In this document: piece after piece, positions 14,037 to 21,402 of the stretch
How the letters are laid out: the number at the start of each line of letters is the position of its first letter
Numbering within the stretch: position 1 is the stretch's first letter
From: Alphaproteobacteria bacterium
Lineage (GTDB): Bacteria > Pseudomonadota > Alphaproteobacteria > Paracaedibacterales > CAIOTO01
Length of the DNA stretch: 21,402 nt
NCBI GenBank assembly: GCA_030727085.1
Contig: JANRCF010000052.1
Location: 1 to 21,402 of the forward strand
Direction: 5' to 3'
Made by a program: the position numbers and the translations under genes
The notes under the pieces: model-generated
What the model was told of the DNA's origin: nothing
What the model saw: the letters and a program-made list of their open reading frames with translations, nothing else
The model's database searches: none

Positions 14037-15248
14037 GTGACACAAATAGCCTTACAATTGATACAACATAACGACGACCTAAAGTCATCCCTAGATAAGC
14101 TTCGTTCTCAAGAACCAACGTCCCTTGCAATAGACACCGAGTTTACGCGTCGCACAACGTATTGGCCACAACTTGAGCTCATTCAAGTAGGCATATGCGG
14201 GAAACCTATTTTAGTCATTGATTGCAAAACCATCACTAACTGGGCACCTTTATTGTCACTTTTTACTGACACATCCATCACAAAAGTCTTCCATTCAGCA
14301 CGTCAGGATTTAGAAGGCTTTTTAAAATTATTCAAAACGCTTCCGTCCCCACTATTTGACATTCAAATTGCCGCTGCATTTATGGGATTCGGCCATAGTA
14401 TTGGCCTTGGTGATTTGGTCGAACAACTGCTGGGAGAGACACCCAACAAATCAGAGCAACACAGCAATTGGGAAATACGTCCTCTCCGCCCAGCACAAAT
14501 TTCGTATGCTGCCATGGATGCGCATTACCTACTCGAACTCTATCCAATCGTGCGAGAGCAGCTTGAATCGCTTGGGCGCAGCGAATGGCTAATCGAATTT
14601 TGTGAATTACTTGAGCAGCCATTACGGCTCGTTACAAATCCTGAACACGCGTGGGTCAAGCTCCGTTCACATCTTAAAAATGAATCAGAATTATTTTTTT
14701 GCAAAGAATTTTCTACGCTGAGAGAGAGACTTGCACAAGATGCAAATTACAATCGAACGCGCGTTATAAATGATGCTGATTTAGTCCAGCTATGCCAGCA
14801 AATGGCATTCCATGTTCGTGAGCAAAATAATGAGATAAACGGTACTGAATACGAAGGGGAGAGCACTCTACCTATACCTTTACCCTCACTTGACAAAGTC
14901 GCACCTGAATTCATAAATGCCTTCAATGAAGTACAAGAGACAAGCCTGAAAGCGTTTGAACACATCACACACTTTCGTCAATTACGCTCTCACTTACGCC
15001 ATGGTCTAGGCACGCTATTTACAAGCATACAGCAGAAACAACTGTTTGACGCAAAAGTACGCCTTAATGCCGAGGCTAATCGTTTAGTTATGCCGATGCA
15101 TTATTTAGCGCCATCCGCGATGCTCGACGATTATATTTTGACGCCTCATGATGAACACCCATTAGTATCGGGATGGCGCAAAAGCATTACCCAGCCGATC
15201 TTGAAAGAAGTATTAGCCCCTGCTCAAAACTTAACCTTTGAAGAATAA
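14037..15248 (+). CDS. rnd: Ribonuclease D
   Basis: A 403-residue 3'-5' exoribonuclease of the DEDDy group that trims tRNA and other small RNA precursors. Exo I has Asp33 and Glu35 (IDTEFTRRTTYWP), Exo II has Asp91 (FHSARQDLEGF), and Exo III has Tyr157 and Asp161 (SYAAMDAHYLLELYP). The SEQHSNWEIRPL segment (139-150) is also typical. The C-terminal half (about 205-400) should carry HRDC-type helical domains, here diverged. The start is GTG 14037: an in-frame TAA at 14001 and the lack of any upstream ATG leave no better choice, and no Shine-Dalgarno is seen. It converges on mscS with only 11 bases between stops. Confidence 0.93.
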   Translation: MTQIALQLIQHNDDLKSSLDKLRSQEPTSLAIDTEFTRRTTYWPQLELIQVGICGKPILVIDCKTITNWAPLLSLFTDTSITKVFHSARQDLEGFLKLFKTLPSPLFDIQIAAAFMGFGHSIGLGDLVEQLLGETPNKSEQHSNWEIRPLRPAQISYAAMDAHYLLELYPIVREQLESLGRSEWLIEFCELLEQPLRLVTNPEHAWVKLRSHLKNESELFFCKEFSTLRERLAQDANYNRTRVINDADLVQLCQQMAFHVREQNNEINGTEYEGESTLPIPLPSLDKVAPEFINAFNEVQETSLKAFEHITHFRQLRSHLRHGLGTLFTSIQQKQLFDAKVRLNAEANRLVMPMHYLAPSAMLDDYILTPHDEHPLVSGWRKSITQPILKEVLAPAQNLTFEE

Positions 15249-15259
15249 ATTTAGTTATT

Positions 15260-16360
15260 CTAGCCCTCTTTTTTAATTTCTCCATAAAGTGAAGGATTAT
15301 AAGCAAAAGGCACCTTTCTTTTCTGAAGCTCAATAAACAAACGCCTATTAAACTCAAAAGAAAATACTTTTTCGGGATCTGGCTTTACCTTCAAACTAGC
15401 AAGCACAACGATGCCACTGACCGTCATACTTTGAACACCAATATCGGATAATTCTTCTAAAATGCAAGAACCAAACTTGTCATCATTTTTAAGGTCTTCA
15501 TACACGCTACTAAATGCACCGTGAACATCATCCATATTACTCTCTGGAGAAATCGCAACCAAAAATTCTGCATTATTAAAATTACGAGAGCAATTAATGA
15601 CACTTTTCGCCTCGGAAAATGGTATGGTCTGCAGCTCACCTGTTGAGTGACGCAGGATAATTGCACGCAGTGAAATCGATTCAACTACACCATTAGAACC
15701 ACCAACTTTAACGAAATCGCCAACAGAAATATTTCCATCAAATAAAGTTAGAACCCCATTAATCAAATCCTTCACAAGTTCTTGCGAGCCAAATGAAAAC
15801 GCTAAACCAACAACGCTAAAGCTAAGTACGATAGGAGTGATATCAACCCCAAGGTCACTCAACACAATAAGGGTTGTCAATATAATAAGCGCCCAATGCA
15901 TGATCGACTCAATAATAGGAATAATAGTTTTAAATAACGGAGAGGTTTCAGCATCAACTCCTTGCTTGCGATGAAAAACAAGCAGTTTATTAAGGTGTTT
16001 TTGTATTGCAATCCTTAATACTTTCCAAACAGCACGCGCAACCATGATAATTATGAAAATTCTAAAGAATTTTATAATCCAAGAAACCCAGTCAATAGAT
16101 TTAACCTTTTGGTGAATCTCGCTCGGTGACATAAGCTTAATTTGTTCTTGATTTTCCTGTGCCTTCTTGTCTATTTTCTCTTCTGTTTTCTTTTCCTTAT
16201 CATCGTTTTTTGAAGTCTCTGACAAAGATATTGCTGAATTATCATCGTCTTTACTCAAGGATTGCACACGTGCACCGTATGCGAAATCCTGATTAATCAA
16301 AAGAATTAGTGAAATCATAAATACATGTAATAATTTACTCATCATTAAAAACCCCATCAT
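15260..16360 (-). CDS. MscS-family mechanosensitive ion channel
   Basis: A 366-residue inner-membrane channel protein that likely opens under membrane tension to relieve osmotic stress. After a signal peptide or first hydrophobic segment (about 8-28), residues 33-80 are a charged, Lys/Glu/Asp-rich linker. Two membrane helices follow (about 93-117 and 143-168), then the pore helix and MscS signature (about 172-200, with SFSVVGLAFSFGSQELVKDLINGV). The beta domain follows (SVGDFVKVGGSNGVVESISLRAIILR, 212-237). The start is uncertain. ATG 16360 has no ribosome-binding site, while ATG at complement 16340-16342 (MSKLLHVF) follows a GGGG and gives a cleaner signal sequence. The long charged linker is unusual next to the 286-residue E. 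coli MscS. Confidence 0.88.
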   Translation of the reverse strand: MMGFLMMSKLLHVFMISLILLINQDFAYGARVQSLSKDDDNSAISLSETSKNDDKEKKTEEKIDKKAQENQEQIKLMSPSEIHQKVKSIDWVSWIIKFFRIFIIIMVARAVWKVLRIAIQKHLNKLLVFHRKQGVDAETSPLFKTIIPIIESIMHWALIILTTLIVLSDLGVDITPIVLSFSVVGLAFSFGSQELVKDLINGVLTLFDGNISVGDFVKVGGSNGVVESISLRAIILRHSTGELQTIPFSEAKSVINCSRNFNNAEFLVAISPESNMDDVHGAFSSVYEDLKNDDKFGSCILEELSDIGVQSMTVSGIVVLASLKVKPDPEKVFSFEFNRRLFIELQKRKVPFAYNPSLYGEIKKEG

Positions 16361-16627
16361 TTTTACAAAGAAAAATTGTAGTTACAAAAAATTTATCATT
16401 TTTTTTTAAATTAGATTGCAAATTGCAAATAGATTTCCCCCTCAACAAAAGGGAATATCTACAACTTAAAAAAACAATAGCACAATAAATATTAAAATCT
16501 TATTAACACAACTTATTTTATTTTTAAGTAAAAATATATAAAACAAAATCAATTAAAACAATTAATTATTTGTTAATTTAAATTTGCTATAAAAGATATA
16601 TAGAATTTATATGTGAAATATAATTGA
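16361..16627. other. AT-rich divergent promoter region of mscS and RND operon (267 bp)
   Basis: It contains a tandem 7-bp repeat ATTGCAA (16415-16421 and 16422-16428) and an AT dyad TTATAT (16607-16612) with ATATAA (16618-16623) just before the adaptor ATG. Either could be regulatory. No promoter pair is strong, and no RNA gene is visible. Confidence 0.5.
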
Positions 16628-17806
16628 ATGTTTGATAAAACAAAAAAAATAATTAAAGAAATAATTATTGATAAAAAACAAATAATCATTGGCGGAATAA
16701 TGCTATGCATAGTGACAATTGTTGTTTCTTTAGTTGCAAGTAAGAAAAAAAAGCATGAAAGAGACATTCCATTCATCAATGTCACCACGCCTAAGAGACA
16801 GACATTACCGCTCACCCTTTCTGTCCCCTCCACCTTTCAAGCGACTGCCGATGTATCAATTCGCAATCGCGTCGACGGAGCAATCAAAAAAGTATATTTC
16901 AAAGAAGGACAGCACATAAAAGAAGGTGATCTTCTCATTGAAATTGACGATGAACTATTACAAACGCAATTACGTCAAGCGGAAGCAACTAAAGCTAAAG
17001 ACGCCGCTTCTTTGTCACAATCTGAAAAAGAATTAATGCGAAACACACAGCTCGCCAAGCGTGACATGGCCTCAAAATCTGCTTTTGATAAAGTTGAGGC
17101 AACAACAAAAGGCCTTCGTGCATCCGTTGCTTTTGATCAAGCACTCATTGATTCTCTTAAGATTCAAATTGGTCATGCTCGTATTAAAAGCCCAATTAAC
17201 GGAACTGCAGGTTTTTTGAAAGTTGCTGTTGGAAATTTTGTTAGGCAAAGCGAAAATGTACCACTTGTTTCAATCAAGAAAATTAATCCTATCACTGTAT
17301 TGTTTGAAATCCCGGAACGCTTTGTTCCAGCTTTGTTAAAATCAAAAATGGAATCAATTAATGTTTCTTTAACTGATATTGAAGATAAGCCTATCAAAGC
17401 AAATACAAAAGTTGTTGCATTCAACAGTGGTGTTGACACAAAGTCAGGAACACTCTGGGTTAAAGTGGAAGTAGAAAATAAAGATCTAACGCAACGTCCC
17501 GGCATGTCTGTGGTTGGCAAAATTCAATTTGGTGAACATAAAAATGCTATTACAATCCCCGTTGAATCGTTGCAAATAGGGCAAGATGGAGCCTTTGTTT
17601 TCACCTATGACAAAAAAAACAAAATTGTCCAAAAGAAGCCGGTTGTCGTCAAAGATACACTTGATGCAGTTGTCGTGATTGAATCTGGCATTTCGGACAC
17701 AGATATTGTCGTAACAGAAGGACAAATACGATTAACAAATGGTGCAAAAGCAGTAATTCAAAATGAAAATGAAGCCATCAAAGCATCAGAAAAGGTTGCT
17801 ACATGA
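16628..17806 (+). CDS. RND efflux periplasmic adaptor (HlyD/MFP family)
   Basis: A 392-residue membrane-fusion protein that links an inner-membrane RND pump to an outer-membrane channel. An N-terminal Lys-rich stretch and one transmembrane anchor (about 19-37) precede a periplasmic body. The first lipoyl half (about 80-110) contains RVDGAIKKVYFKEGQHIKEGDLLIEID. A coiled-coil hairpin (about 111-178) follows, then the second lipoyl half with RIKSPINGTAGF (185-196), a beta-barrel (about 216-300) with RPGM, and a membrane-proximal domain. The protein appears membrane-anchored rather than lipidated. Its TGA overlaps the pump ATG by four bases. No outer-membrane TolC-like partner or regulator is in the window. 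Confidence 0.93.
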   Translation: MFDKTKKIIKEIIIDKKQIIIGGIMLCIVTIVVSLVASKKKKHERDIPFINVTTPKRQTLPLTLSVPSTFQATADVSIRNRVDGAIKKVYFKEGQHIKEGDLLIEIDDELLQTQLRQAEATKAKDAASLSQSEKELMRNTQLAKRDMASKSAFDKVEATTKGLRASVAFDQALIDSLKIQIGHARIKSPINGTAGFLKVAVGNFVRQSENVPLVSIKKINPITVLFEIPERFVPALLKSKMESINVSLTDIEDKPIKANTKVVAFNSGVDTKSGTLWVKVEVENKDLTQRPGMSVVGKIQFGEHKNAITIPVESLQIGQDGAFVFTYDKKNKIVQKKPVVVKDTLDAVVVIESGISDTDIVVTEGQIRLTNGAKAVIQNENEAIKASEKVAT

Positions 17807-20800
17807 ACGTTTCAGCGATCTTTATCAAACGCCCTGTAATGACAACACTTTTGATGGTGTGGCTTGTATTAATGAGTGTATTTGCCTATCAGAAATTACC
17901 TGTAAATGCATTACCAAGTGTTGAATTCCCAACGATTGTCGTGACCGCAAATTTGTCTGGAGCAAGTGCTGAAACAATGGCACACGCCGTCTCGTTGCCT
18001 TTGGAGCAACAATTTTCAACCATACCCGGCCTTGATGTCGTAACGTCAAGTAGCGCGCAAGAAGTGTCACGCATTACTCTGCAATTTAATTTGAATGTAA
18101 AAATCGATACAGCCGCACAAGATGTTGGCACAGCCATCGCGGCAGCACAAAAAAGATTACCAATAACGATGACAACAATGCCTAGTTTCAAAAAGGTGAA
18201 TCCATCTGAACAACCTGTCGTTATTATCGCATTAAGAGCAGACACAATGCCTGTTTGGAAGCTAAATCAGTTTTCGGATAACTACATTGTGCCTCGCTTG
18301 TCTATGCTCCCAAATGTGGCAAAAGTTGACACCAATGGCAGGCAAAAATATGCAGTTCGCATCGGTGTTAATCCCGAAATCTTAAGGGCGCGCGGCCTTG
18401 GTATTGATCAAGTAGCACGTGATATTAGTGCGGCAAATGTCAACAGTGCTACTGGACTATTACAGGGACATGATCAAGTATATGCGATTTCACCAGATGC
18501 AAACCTCCAAACGGCAAAAGAATTTGGTGAAATTTTACTGAATGGGCAAACAAACCTTCGGCTAAAGGATGTTGCTACCGTGACGGAAAGTACAGATAAG
18601 ATGTACACAGCGGCGTGGTACAACTCAGAACGAAGCATTATCCTCATGGTAAGCAGGCAACCAGGTGCCAATTCAATTGAGGTTGCAAATAGTGTCAAAG
18701 CAATTCTCCCGGAAATTCAGAAACAGCTACCAGCAAGCATAAAAATGGATATGATCGTTGACAGAACAGAGTCTATCAAAGAATCCGTGAAAGAAGTAAA
18801 AATAACAGGTTTATTAACAATTGCACTTGTCGTTTTTGTCATTTTTATATTTTTTGGAAACATTCAAGCAACAATTATTCCATCGCTCAGTCTCCCTATT
18901 TCAATTTTAATCACATTTTCTGCAATGTATTTTTTAAATTTTAGCCTTAACAATTTAACACTGCTCGCCCTCACGCTATCCACAGGATTTATTATTGACG
19001 ATGCCATTATCGTCTTGGAAAATATTATAGCAAATCGTGAACAAGGGTTATCCCCCAAAGAAGCAGCATTTAAAGGGTCACGCGAAATTTCATTCACTGT
19101 CATTTCAATGACAGTCTCTTTGGTCGCAGTATTTATACCTGTCTTTTTTATGCCAGGAATTGTTGGACGTTTCTTGTATGAATTTGCAATGACCATTGCC
19201 ATTGCCATTTTGGCGTCAGGTTTCGTATCACTCACACTTATCCCCATGATGAGTCAGTATTTATCGCCACAGCATCAAGAAAGCCGGAATTTCATTGTTG
19301 TTTGGTTCAAACAATTCTATGAAAGAATGGAGATATCCTACAAAAAAAGCCTTGATCACGTTTTTAAATTTCAACGTTATATTGTTCACTTTGTTCTCTC
19401 AATTTTGGTCATCAACGTTATTTTTTACATGTATATTTCTAAAGGCTTTTTTCCAAACGAAGACACTGGCCTTATCTATGGCGTAAGCGAAGTTCTGCCT
19501 GAAACATCCTTCAGTTCTATGAAAAAAACTGAACTTAAACTCATTGAAGTTCTTTCAAAACACAAAGATATTAAATCCTTTAATGTCTCCATCGGGTCGT
19601 CCGGCTCTATAATCTCCAGCAATGAAGGGCGTTTTTTTGTTGTATTAAAGCCAATTGGCGAACGTAAACATGTCCAATCTGTGATCAAAGAATTACGCAC
19701 AGCCATTCGCAGCGTCGCCAACATTAAAGTTTCCATGCAAGCCGTGCAGAATCTACGTATTGGCGGATCATTATCAAAAAGCCAATATCAATATACAATT
19801 CAAACACAAGATTTTAAAGAACTAGCAGAATATACAAACTTGCTTGCATCTAAACTGTCACAATCACCAGGTTTCTTGGATGTTAACACAGATCTTAAAA
19901 TGAACAGCTTGCAAGCCAATATTAAGATAAACCGTGACATTGCGTCTCGTTTAGGTCTTTCGGCACAAAAAATCACAGATGCTATTGGATATGCCTATTC
20001 GGATCAGCAAATTTCTACTATTTACACAAAATCTGATACCTACCCCGTCATTATTAGTATGAACAAAGATGACTCAGAAACAATGGCAGATTTGTCAAAA
20101 CTCTACGTTTCCAATAAAGATGGCGCTCTTATTCCTATGTCTTCATTTGCTACAATGGAGCGCACAAATGCACCGTTAACAATCAGCCACTTAAATCGAT
20201 TAGCTGCCGCGACGATTTCATTTGGACTTATTCCAGGAAAAAGCCTTGGTGATGCAGTCCTTGCAATAAAGCAAATTGAGAAAGACATTAAATTACCAGC
20301 TACAATTAGCACGACATTCCAAGGAACCGCAAAAGCATTTCAATCGTCGCAAGGCGGTCAAGCGCTGTTGATTCTAAGTGCTATCTTTACGATTTATATT
20401 ATTTTAGGAATTTTGTACGAAAGCTATCGTCACCCCATTACAATTTTAAGCGGCCTTCCAAGTGCTGGTCTTGGCGCACTATTCTTTTTGTGGGTATTAG
20501 GTTTTGATCTCGATGTTATTGGTATTATTGGCATTGTTCTGCTGATCGGAATTGTAAAGAAAAATGCCATTATGATGATTGATTATGCACTTGATAGACA
20601 ACGCGAAGGCAATTTGTCACCACTAGATGCGATTAAGGAAGCATGCCAACGACGCTTTAGACCAATTATGATGACAACGTTTTCTGCTATTGTTGGCGCA
20701 CTTCCAATTGCTCTTTGGAGTGGACCAGGCGCTGAATTCAGACAACCTTTAGGGGTATGCATTATTGGTGGATTGCTCGTGTCACAGTGGCTCACGCTTT

Positions 20801-20856
20801 ATATAACACCGCTTTTTTATGTTTGGATTGAAGAAAAAAGAAAAATATCAAAATAA
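17803..20856 (+). CDS. RND efflux pump, inner-membrane transporter (HAE1/AcrB-like)
   Basis: A 1017-residue proton-driven trimeric exporter. It starts MNVSAIFIKRPVMTTLLMVW with the usual first helix. The proton relay is intact: Asp399-Asp400 in GFIIDDAIIVLENI (TM4) and Lys920 in GIVKKNAIMMIDYA (TM10), equivalent to AcrB Asp407, Asp408 and Lys940. Two large periplasmic loops follow TM1 and TM7, as the family requires. The overall sequence resembles MdtB/MdtC and similar multidrug pumps; the heavy-metal (HME) subfamily is less likely. Substrates cannot be read from the sequence. It is translationally coupled to the adaptor through ATGA at 17803-17806. Confidence 0.96.
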   Translation: MNVSAIFIKRPVMTTLLMVWLVLMSVFAYQKLPVNALPSVEFPTIVVTANLSGASAETMAHAVSLPLEQQFSTIPGLDVVTSSSAQEVSRITLQFNLNVKIDTAAQDVGTAIAAAQKRLPITMTTMPSFKKVNPSEQPVVIIALRADTMPVWKLNQFSDNYIVPRLSMLPNVAKVDTNGRQKYAVRIGVNPEILRARGLGIDQVARDISAANVNSATGLLQGHDQVYAISPDANLQTAKEFGEILLNGQTNLRLKDVATVTESTDKMYTAAWYNSERSIILMVSRQPGANSIEVANSVKAILPEIQKQLPASIKMDMIVDRTESIKESVKEVKITGLLTIALVVFVIFIFFGNIQATIIPSLSLPISILITFSAMYFLNFSLNNLTLLALTLSTGFIIDDAIIVLENIIANREQGLSPKEAAFKGSREISFTVISMTVSLVAVFIPVFFMPGIVGRFLYEFAMTIAIAILASGFVSLTLIPMMSQYLSPQHQESRNFIVVWFKQFYERMEISYKKSLDHVFKFQRYIVHFVLSILVINVIFYMYISKGFFPNEDTGLIYGVSEVLPETSFSSMKKTELKLIEVLSKHKDIKSFNVSIGSSGSIISSNEGRFFVVLKPIGERKHVQSVIKELRTAIRSVANIKVSMQAVQNLRIGGSLSKSQYQYTIQTQDFKELAEYTNLLASKLSQSPGFLDVNTDLKMNSLQANIKINRDIASRLGLSAQKITDAIGYAYSDQQISTIYTKSDTYPVIISMNKDDSETMADLSKLYVSNKDGALIPMSSFATMERTNAPLTISHLNRLAAATISFGLIPGKSLGDAVLAIKQIEKDIKLPATISTTFQGTAKAFQSSQGGQALLILSAIFTIYIILGILYESYRHPITILSGLPSAGLGALFFLWVLGFDLDVIGIIGIVLLIGIVKKNAIMMIDYALDRQREGNLSPLDAIKEACQRRFRPIMMTTFSAIVGALPIALWSGPGAEFRQPLGVCIIGGLLVSQWLTLYITPLFYVWIEEKRKISK

Positions 20857-20892
20857 TCTAATCGTGTTATTCCCCTCGCCCGCAATATTAAG

Positions 20893-20898
20893 TATAAT
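20893..20898 (+). promoter_or_regulatory. Candidate -10 box of the GST-like gene
   Basis: A perfect TATAAT would start transcription about 20 bases before ATG 20924, leaving a leader that contains AAGAAGG (20906-20912) as ribosome-binding site. No good -35 hexamer is present, so it is tentative. Confidence 0.4.
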
Positions 20899-20923
20899 AA
20901 CAAAAAAGAAGGTTAATTCATTG

Positions 20924-21382
20924 ATGCGTACGCTTTATCATTTCCCATTATGTCCATTTTCGCGCAAAGTTCGACTGGCTCTACATGAAAAAAAACTTGA
21001 TTTTGCACTCGAGTTAGAACAATTCTGGGAAAAACGTCCTGAGTTCCAAAAACTTAACGTTGCAGGACAAGTGCCGGTACTAATCGATCTTAATGGATCT
21101 GTTTTATGTGATAGTTTAGCTATTTGTGAGTACCTAGAAGACGCGTACCCAGACCGTCCGCTTATCGGCGATGGACTCGTGCATAGGGCTGAAGTCAGGC
21201 GCCTTACGGCCTGGTTTGATGGCAAAGGCGCAGGTGAATTTAGCTTACCCCTTGTTTTTGAGAAAGTTATAAAGCGGAATATAACAAGTATGAATACACT
21301 TGGACCAAATTCCCCCCTCATCCGACAAGCAAAAGCAGCCATCAATTTTCATCTTGAATATATCACTTGGTTAACTTGTTAG
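20924..21382 (+). CDS. GST-fold protein, FzlA-like, ending early
   Basis: A 152-residue product with an intact glutathione S-transferase N-terminal thioredoxin-like domain (MRTLYHFPLCPFSRKVRLAL, 1-20; GQVPVLIDLNGSVLCDSLAICEYLE, about 47-71) and the start of the helical domain (AEVRRLTAWFD). These features match alphaproteobacterial GST-like proteins, including the division protein FzlA that binds FtsZ; I recall this pattern and could not align it. Family members have about 220 residues and continue after HLxYIxWL, whereas here a TAG arrives two codons later. The stop may be a mutation, a frameshift, a sequence error or real. The start is ATG 20924, 11 bases after AAGAAGG; the frame remains open upstream to 20819 inside the pump gene, but that part is unrelated. 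Confidence 0.75.
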   Translation: MRTLYHFPLCPFSRKVRLALHEKKLDFALELEQFWEKRPEFQKLNVAGQVPVLIDLNGSVLCDSLAICEYLEDAYPDRPLIGDGLVHRAEVRRLTAWFDGKGAGEFSLPLVFEKVIKRNITSMNTLGPNSPLIRQAKAAINFHLEYITWLTC

Positions 21383-21388
21383 AAGGAG
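21383..21388 (+). promoter_or_regulatory. Strong Shine-Dalgarno-like AAGGAG at window end
   Basis: AAGGAG directly follows the TAG of the GST-like frame. It could serve a gene starting just past the window. Alternatively it is ordinary coding sequence if the GST-like frame is broken. No start codon is inside the window. Confidence 0.3.
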
Positions 21389-21402
21389 AATAGATCTTTT
21401 TT

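Noticed and set aside
20819..20923. 35-residue upstream extension of the GST-like gene into the pump gene
   Set aside because: The family starts at MRTLYHF, with AAGAAGG and TATAAT correctly placed before ATG 20924.
20938..21345. 135-residue minus-strand frame opposite the GST-like gene
   Set aside because: Antisense shadow of a conserved domain; its content is low-information Ser/Arg-rich.

Overview
The window looks like an AT-rich alphaproteobacterial chromosome, possibly from a host-associated lineage such as Holosporales or Rickettsiales; that placement is inference. The alphaproteobacterial signs are small palindromes with a conserved GACTTGATC core downstream of dut, an SH3_4-type secreted protein, a meso-DAP-type MurE, and a GST-fold protein like the alphaproteobacterial FtsZ-binding FzlA family. 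murE and murF stand apart from the rest of the division/cell-wall (dcw) cluster, as in many reduced alphaproteobacterial genomes. Several genes use GTG or TTG starts, and many lack a clear Shine-Dalgarno sequence. No tRNA, rRNA, CRISPR array, insertion sequence or phage gene was seen.

Region 1 (1-4.1 kb, plus strand): a CitMHS_2/NhaD-like sodium:proton antiporter overlaps a Bcp-type peroxiredoxin. A TTG-started DEAD-box RNA helicase with a His-rich tail follows, translationally coupled (ATGA) to dut. Region 2 (4.1-6.4 kb): a cluster of REP/BIME-like palindromes, then an operon-like run of an SH3-domain secreted protein, znuC and znuB, all overlapping. The zinc-binding ZnuA and a Zur regulator are not in the window. 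Region 3 (6.4-9.8 kb, minus strand): dnaB and a secreted von Willebrand factor A (vWA) protein of unknown role. The vWA protein has a full MIDAS metal site, its own terminator, and a C-terminus (KKQKKTLCVIS) that resembles a eukaryotic CaaX prenylation box. Region 4 (10.0-13.0 kb): murE and murF. Region 5 (13.0-13.8 kb, minus): two unrecognised secreted proteins, one of 158 aa with a Lys-rich tail and one of 62 aa that is Cys-rich. Region 6 (14.0-16.4 kb): rnd (RNase D), convergent with an MscS-family channel. Region 7 (16.6-20.9 kb): an RND efflux adaptor and pump, coupled by ATGA. Region 8 (20.9-21.4 kb): the GST/FzlA-like gene, which meets a stop about 70 residues short of the family length.

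Most plus-strand genes are housekeeping (nucleotide pool sanitation, RNA processing, cell wall, zinc uptake, efflux). The minus-strand secreted genes at 8.1-9.8 kb and 13.0-13.8 kb are the accessory part. They are the best candidates for something undescribed, but nothing here proves a joint system.
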